A stretch of DNA of 6,798 nucleotides, taken from contig JAXFQM010000157.1 in NCBI GenBank assembly GCA_034178965.1, positions 1 through 6,798 on the forward strand, in the 5' to 3' direction. The number at the start of each line of letters is the position of its first letter. Position 1 is the stretch's first letter. Both the position numbers and the translations under genes were made by a program. Below the pieces are notes generated by a model. The model ran no database searches and was not told where the DNA came from. It saw only the letters and a list, made by a program, of their open reading frames with translations. The stretch comes from Colimorpha sp034178965 (GTDB taxonomy: Bacteria > Bacteroidota > Bacteroidia > Bacteroidales > P3). Positions 5,257 to 6,798 of the stretch are shown in pieces.

Positions 5257-5748
5257 ATGCAAATTGTTTTAGAACGATTTAATTGGAAGATAGTTTCCGC
5301 GGATTTGCTATTAGTGGGTGCCGCCTGTCTCATCCCTGCCGTTAGCCACATAACGGCCCTACCTCTGTACAAGGTAGATCCAATGCGATGGCTTTTGCTG
5401 GCTGGGATATTGCTATCTGCACGTCGTGGCAACGGCTATGTCCTGGCCGCCGCGCTACCATTAGTGGCTTGCATGGTAAGTGGCATGCCCACCCCCGTCA
5501 AGGCTTTTATCATGGCTCTTGAACTGGGAGCCAATGTGGCCCTTTTTCACATTCTCGAAAAGAAGGTGCCAGTGCTACCAGCCATGCTGCTTGCAATACT
5601 CGGTGCCAAAATGGTGTATTACCTACTGAAATGGATAGTATTGTCACCTACAGTTCTTATTAGCACCAATGTTTGGATGCAACTGATGTTGATGGTCGCC
5701 ATGAGTTTATTTTTTACATTTGGTATGAAGGTTCGAGAGGCAAAATGA
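5257..5748 (+). CDS. Six-helix membrane protein, resembles an ECF transporter S component
   Basis: A 163-residue hydrophobic protein for the inner membrane. Probable helices are at about 14-35, 43-57, 60-77, 83-100, 104-126 and 140-157, separated by short charged loops (ARRGNG at 55-60, LEKKVP at 100-105). Size, six helices and the pattern PMRWLLLAGILLSARRG followed by SGMPTPVKAFIMALELGAN recall S components of energy-coupling factor vitamin transporters. This is a resemblance only, and no substrate can be named. The frame is open further left to an ATG at 5173, inside the previous gene, but that extension is Cys/Trp-rich and non-hydrophobic. I prefer the ATG at 5257, which follows a TAnnTTTG-like core. 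The stop overlaps the next start (ATGA at 5745-5748), pointing to translational coupling. No ECF ATPase or T component is in view. Confidence 0.82.
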   Translation: MQIVLERFNWKIVSADLLLVGAACLIPAVSHITALPLYKVDPMRWLLLAGILLSARRGNGYVLAAALPLVACMVSGMPTPVKAFIMALELGANVALFHILEKKVPVLPAMLLAILGAKMVYYLLKWIVLSPTVLISTNVWMQLMLMVAMSLFFTFGMKVREAK

Positions 5749-6798
5749 AGAAGAGACTGAAAGTCGTTTCCATTGTGGCAGCGTCCGTTATGGGACTGCT
5801 GGCTGTGCTGCTGTGCTTCGCATCCCCTGTGACCAAGAACTATGTAAACAGACACGGCAAGACCTTGACAGGGCGCAAGGTTCAGGTAGATAAGGTCAAG
5901 GTAAATGCGTTAAGTGGGAGAATAATGCTTTTTGGCTTGGAGGTTATGGAGGAGGATGACACAGTGCTATTCCTTGAAATAGACACTGTGGACGTAAAAA
6001 TTGCCTTGCTAAAGTTATTGAGCCACAATTTGGAAATGAGGCACGCCTTTGTGACAGGACTAAAAGTGAATATACTGCAGGATGGAAACCATTTCAACTT
6101 TAGCAGCATAATAGACCATTTTGCCTCGCAGAAAGACCCGCTGGCAAGCCATAGCACGTCGAAGAAATGGAGACTGGGGTTTGACGATATTCGCTTGCGC
6201 CATTGGAAAGTGTCTTATAAGGACTTGCAGCGAAAGAGCCAATGGGATTTGTCGGACGTGAACCTACTAATCCCAGGAATTTATTTCAACAGCGATCGCA
6301 ATACAGGGGCGGGGCTCGAGTTGGAGATGGCTGGAGGTGGCTCTTTGACTACCAAACTCGACTATAACATGCAGAGCAACCATTTCAATTTAACATTGAG
6401 GGTGAATGACTTTGCCATAAGTAGCGCAAAAGTGTACCTGGATGATGCGATGCAACTGGAAAGGCTTGATGGTACCTTGGCTGGAGAGCTGAAGGCAATA
6501 GGAAACCTAAGCGAATTGCTGAAAACAAAGGTCACGGGTTCGCTTGACCTAAAGAATTTTGCAATGAGCAATACGAATGGGCAAGAAATGTGGGGAGCCA
6601 AGAGCGTGCTTGTAAAGATAAAAGAAATGAACCTCGATGCTCTAAATGTTGACATTGAGAAAGTTGTAATTGACGGTGCCCGAAGCCACTTCTGCAGATA
6701 CAAAGAAGGCAATAGTTACAATGCCTTTTTTGTTGCTGACAAGAAACAATCCGATGACAACCGACAAGCAACCGTCGAAGCAAGAAAGAAGGAAAAGA
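5745..6798 (+). CDS. AsmA/DUF748-like envelope protein, 3'-truncated by the window edge
   Basis: The frame starts at the ATG overlapping the previous stop and stays open for 351 codons to the window end, so the protein is incomplete. Residues about 5-27 form a single hydrophobic segment after MKKRLK, probably a signal anchor in the inner membrane with the rest periplasmic. Residues about 36-127 carry the AsmA/DUF748-type opening pattern: LTGRKVQVDKVKVNALSGR, then LFGLEVMEEDDTVLFLEID, a strand-rich DVKIALLKLL block, and NHFNFSSIIDHF. Strand-rich segments follow (LDYNMQSNHFNLTLRV, LAGELKAIGNLSELL). Family members are long bridge-like or anchored proteins linked to phospholipid transport and outer-membrane assembly. 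The C-terminal part that would separate AsmA, DUF748 and TamB types lies outside the window. Coupling to the membrane protein gene suggests joint expression. Confidence 0.8.
   Translation, partial: MKKRLKVVSIVAASVMGLLAVLLCFASPVTKNYVNRHGKTLTGRKVQVDKVKVNALSGRIMLFGLEVMEEDDTVLFLEIDTVDVKIALLKLLSHNLEMRHAFVTGLKVNILQDGNHFNFSSIIDHFASQKDPLASHSTSKKWRLGFDDIRLRHWKVSYKDLQRKSQWDLSDVNLLIPGIYFNSDRNTGAGLELEMAGGGSLTTKLDYNMQSNHFNLTLRVNDFAISSAKVYLDDAMQLERLDGTLAGELKAIGNLSELLKTKVTGSLDLKNFAMSNTNGQEMWGAKSVLVKIKEMNLDALNVDIEKVVIDGARSHFCRYKEGNSYNAFFVADKKQSDDNRQATVEARKKEK

Noticed and set aside
1..6798. Mobile elements, CRISPR arrays, phage or defence genes
   Set aside because: No transposase or integrase motif, no regularly spaced direct repeats and no target-site duplications were seen; all clear genes are housekeeping or envelope types.

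Overview
The window looks like a chromosomal segment from a member of the Bacteroidota, most likely Bacteroidales and Prevotella-like. The evidence is five copies of the TAnnTTTG promoter core typical of this phylum, A-rich leaders without clear Shine-Dalgarno sequences, and protein families common in Bacteroidales. No tool was run, so family names come from motif recognition.

Left part (1-2766). The 3' part of queG (epoxyqueuosine reductase, last step of queuosine synthesis) runs rightward off the left edge and stops at 801. Facing it, on the minus strand, is a two-gene unit. The first gene is a COG1313/PflX-type radical SAM protein (1817-2743). Two bases after its stop comes a 269-residue protein of unknown function (1005-1814), whose N-terminal half resembles the Bacteroidota-restricted IPExxxDY family.

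Middle (2767-4266). A 170-base divergent promoter region separates the radical SAM gene from ilvE (branched-chain aminotransferase, 2937-3950). ilvE ends in a strong intrinsic terminator. Next is a tRNA-Leu(CAA) gene (4139-4222) with its own promoter, closely similar to that of ilvE, and its own terminator.

Right part (4267-6798). A non-coding stretch of about 360 bases holds one promoter core and a stable-looking hairpin. It leads into a short IspD/TarI-type cytidylyltransferase (4626-5219), a six-helix membrane protein resembling an ECF transporter S component (5257-5748), and the first 351 codons of an AsmA/DUF748-type envelope protein (5745-6798, open at the right edge). The last two genes overlap by ATGA and are probably translationally coupled.

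Most of the window is housekeeping: tRNA modification, branched-chain amino acid metabolism, a leucine tRNA, isoprenoid-type nucleotidyl transfer and envelope biogenesis. I see no mobile element, CRISPR array or defence island. The least explained parts are the radical SAM/partner pair, the shortened IspD-like enzyme with its structured leader, and the S-component-like/AsmA-like couple.
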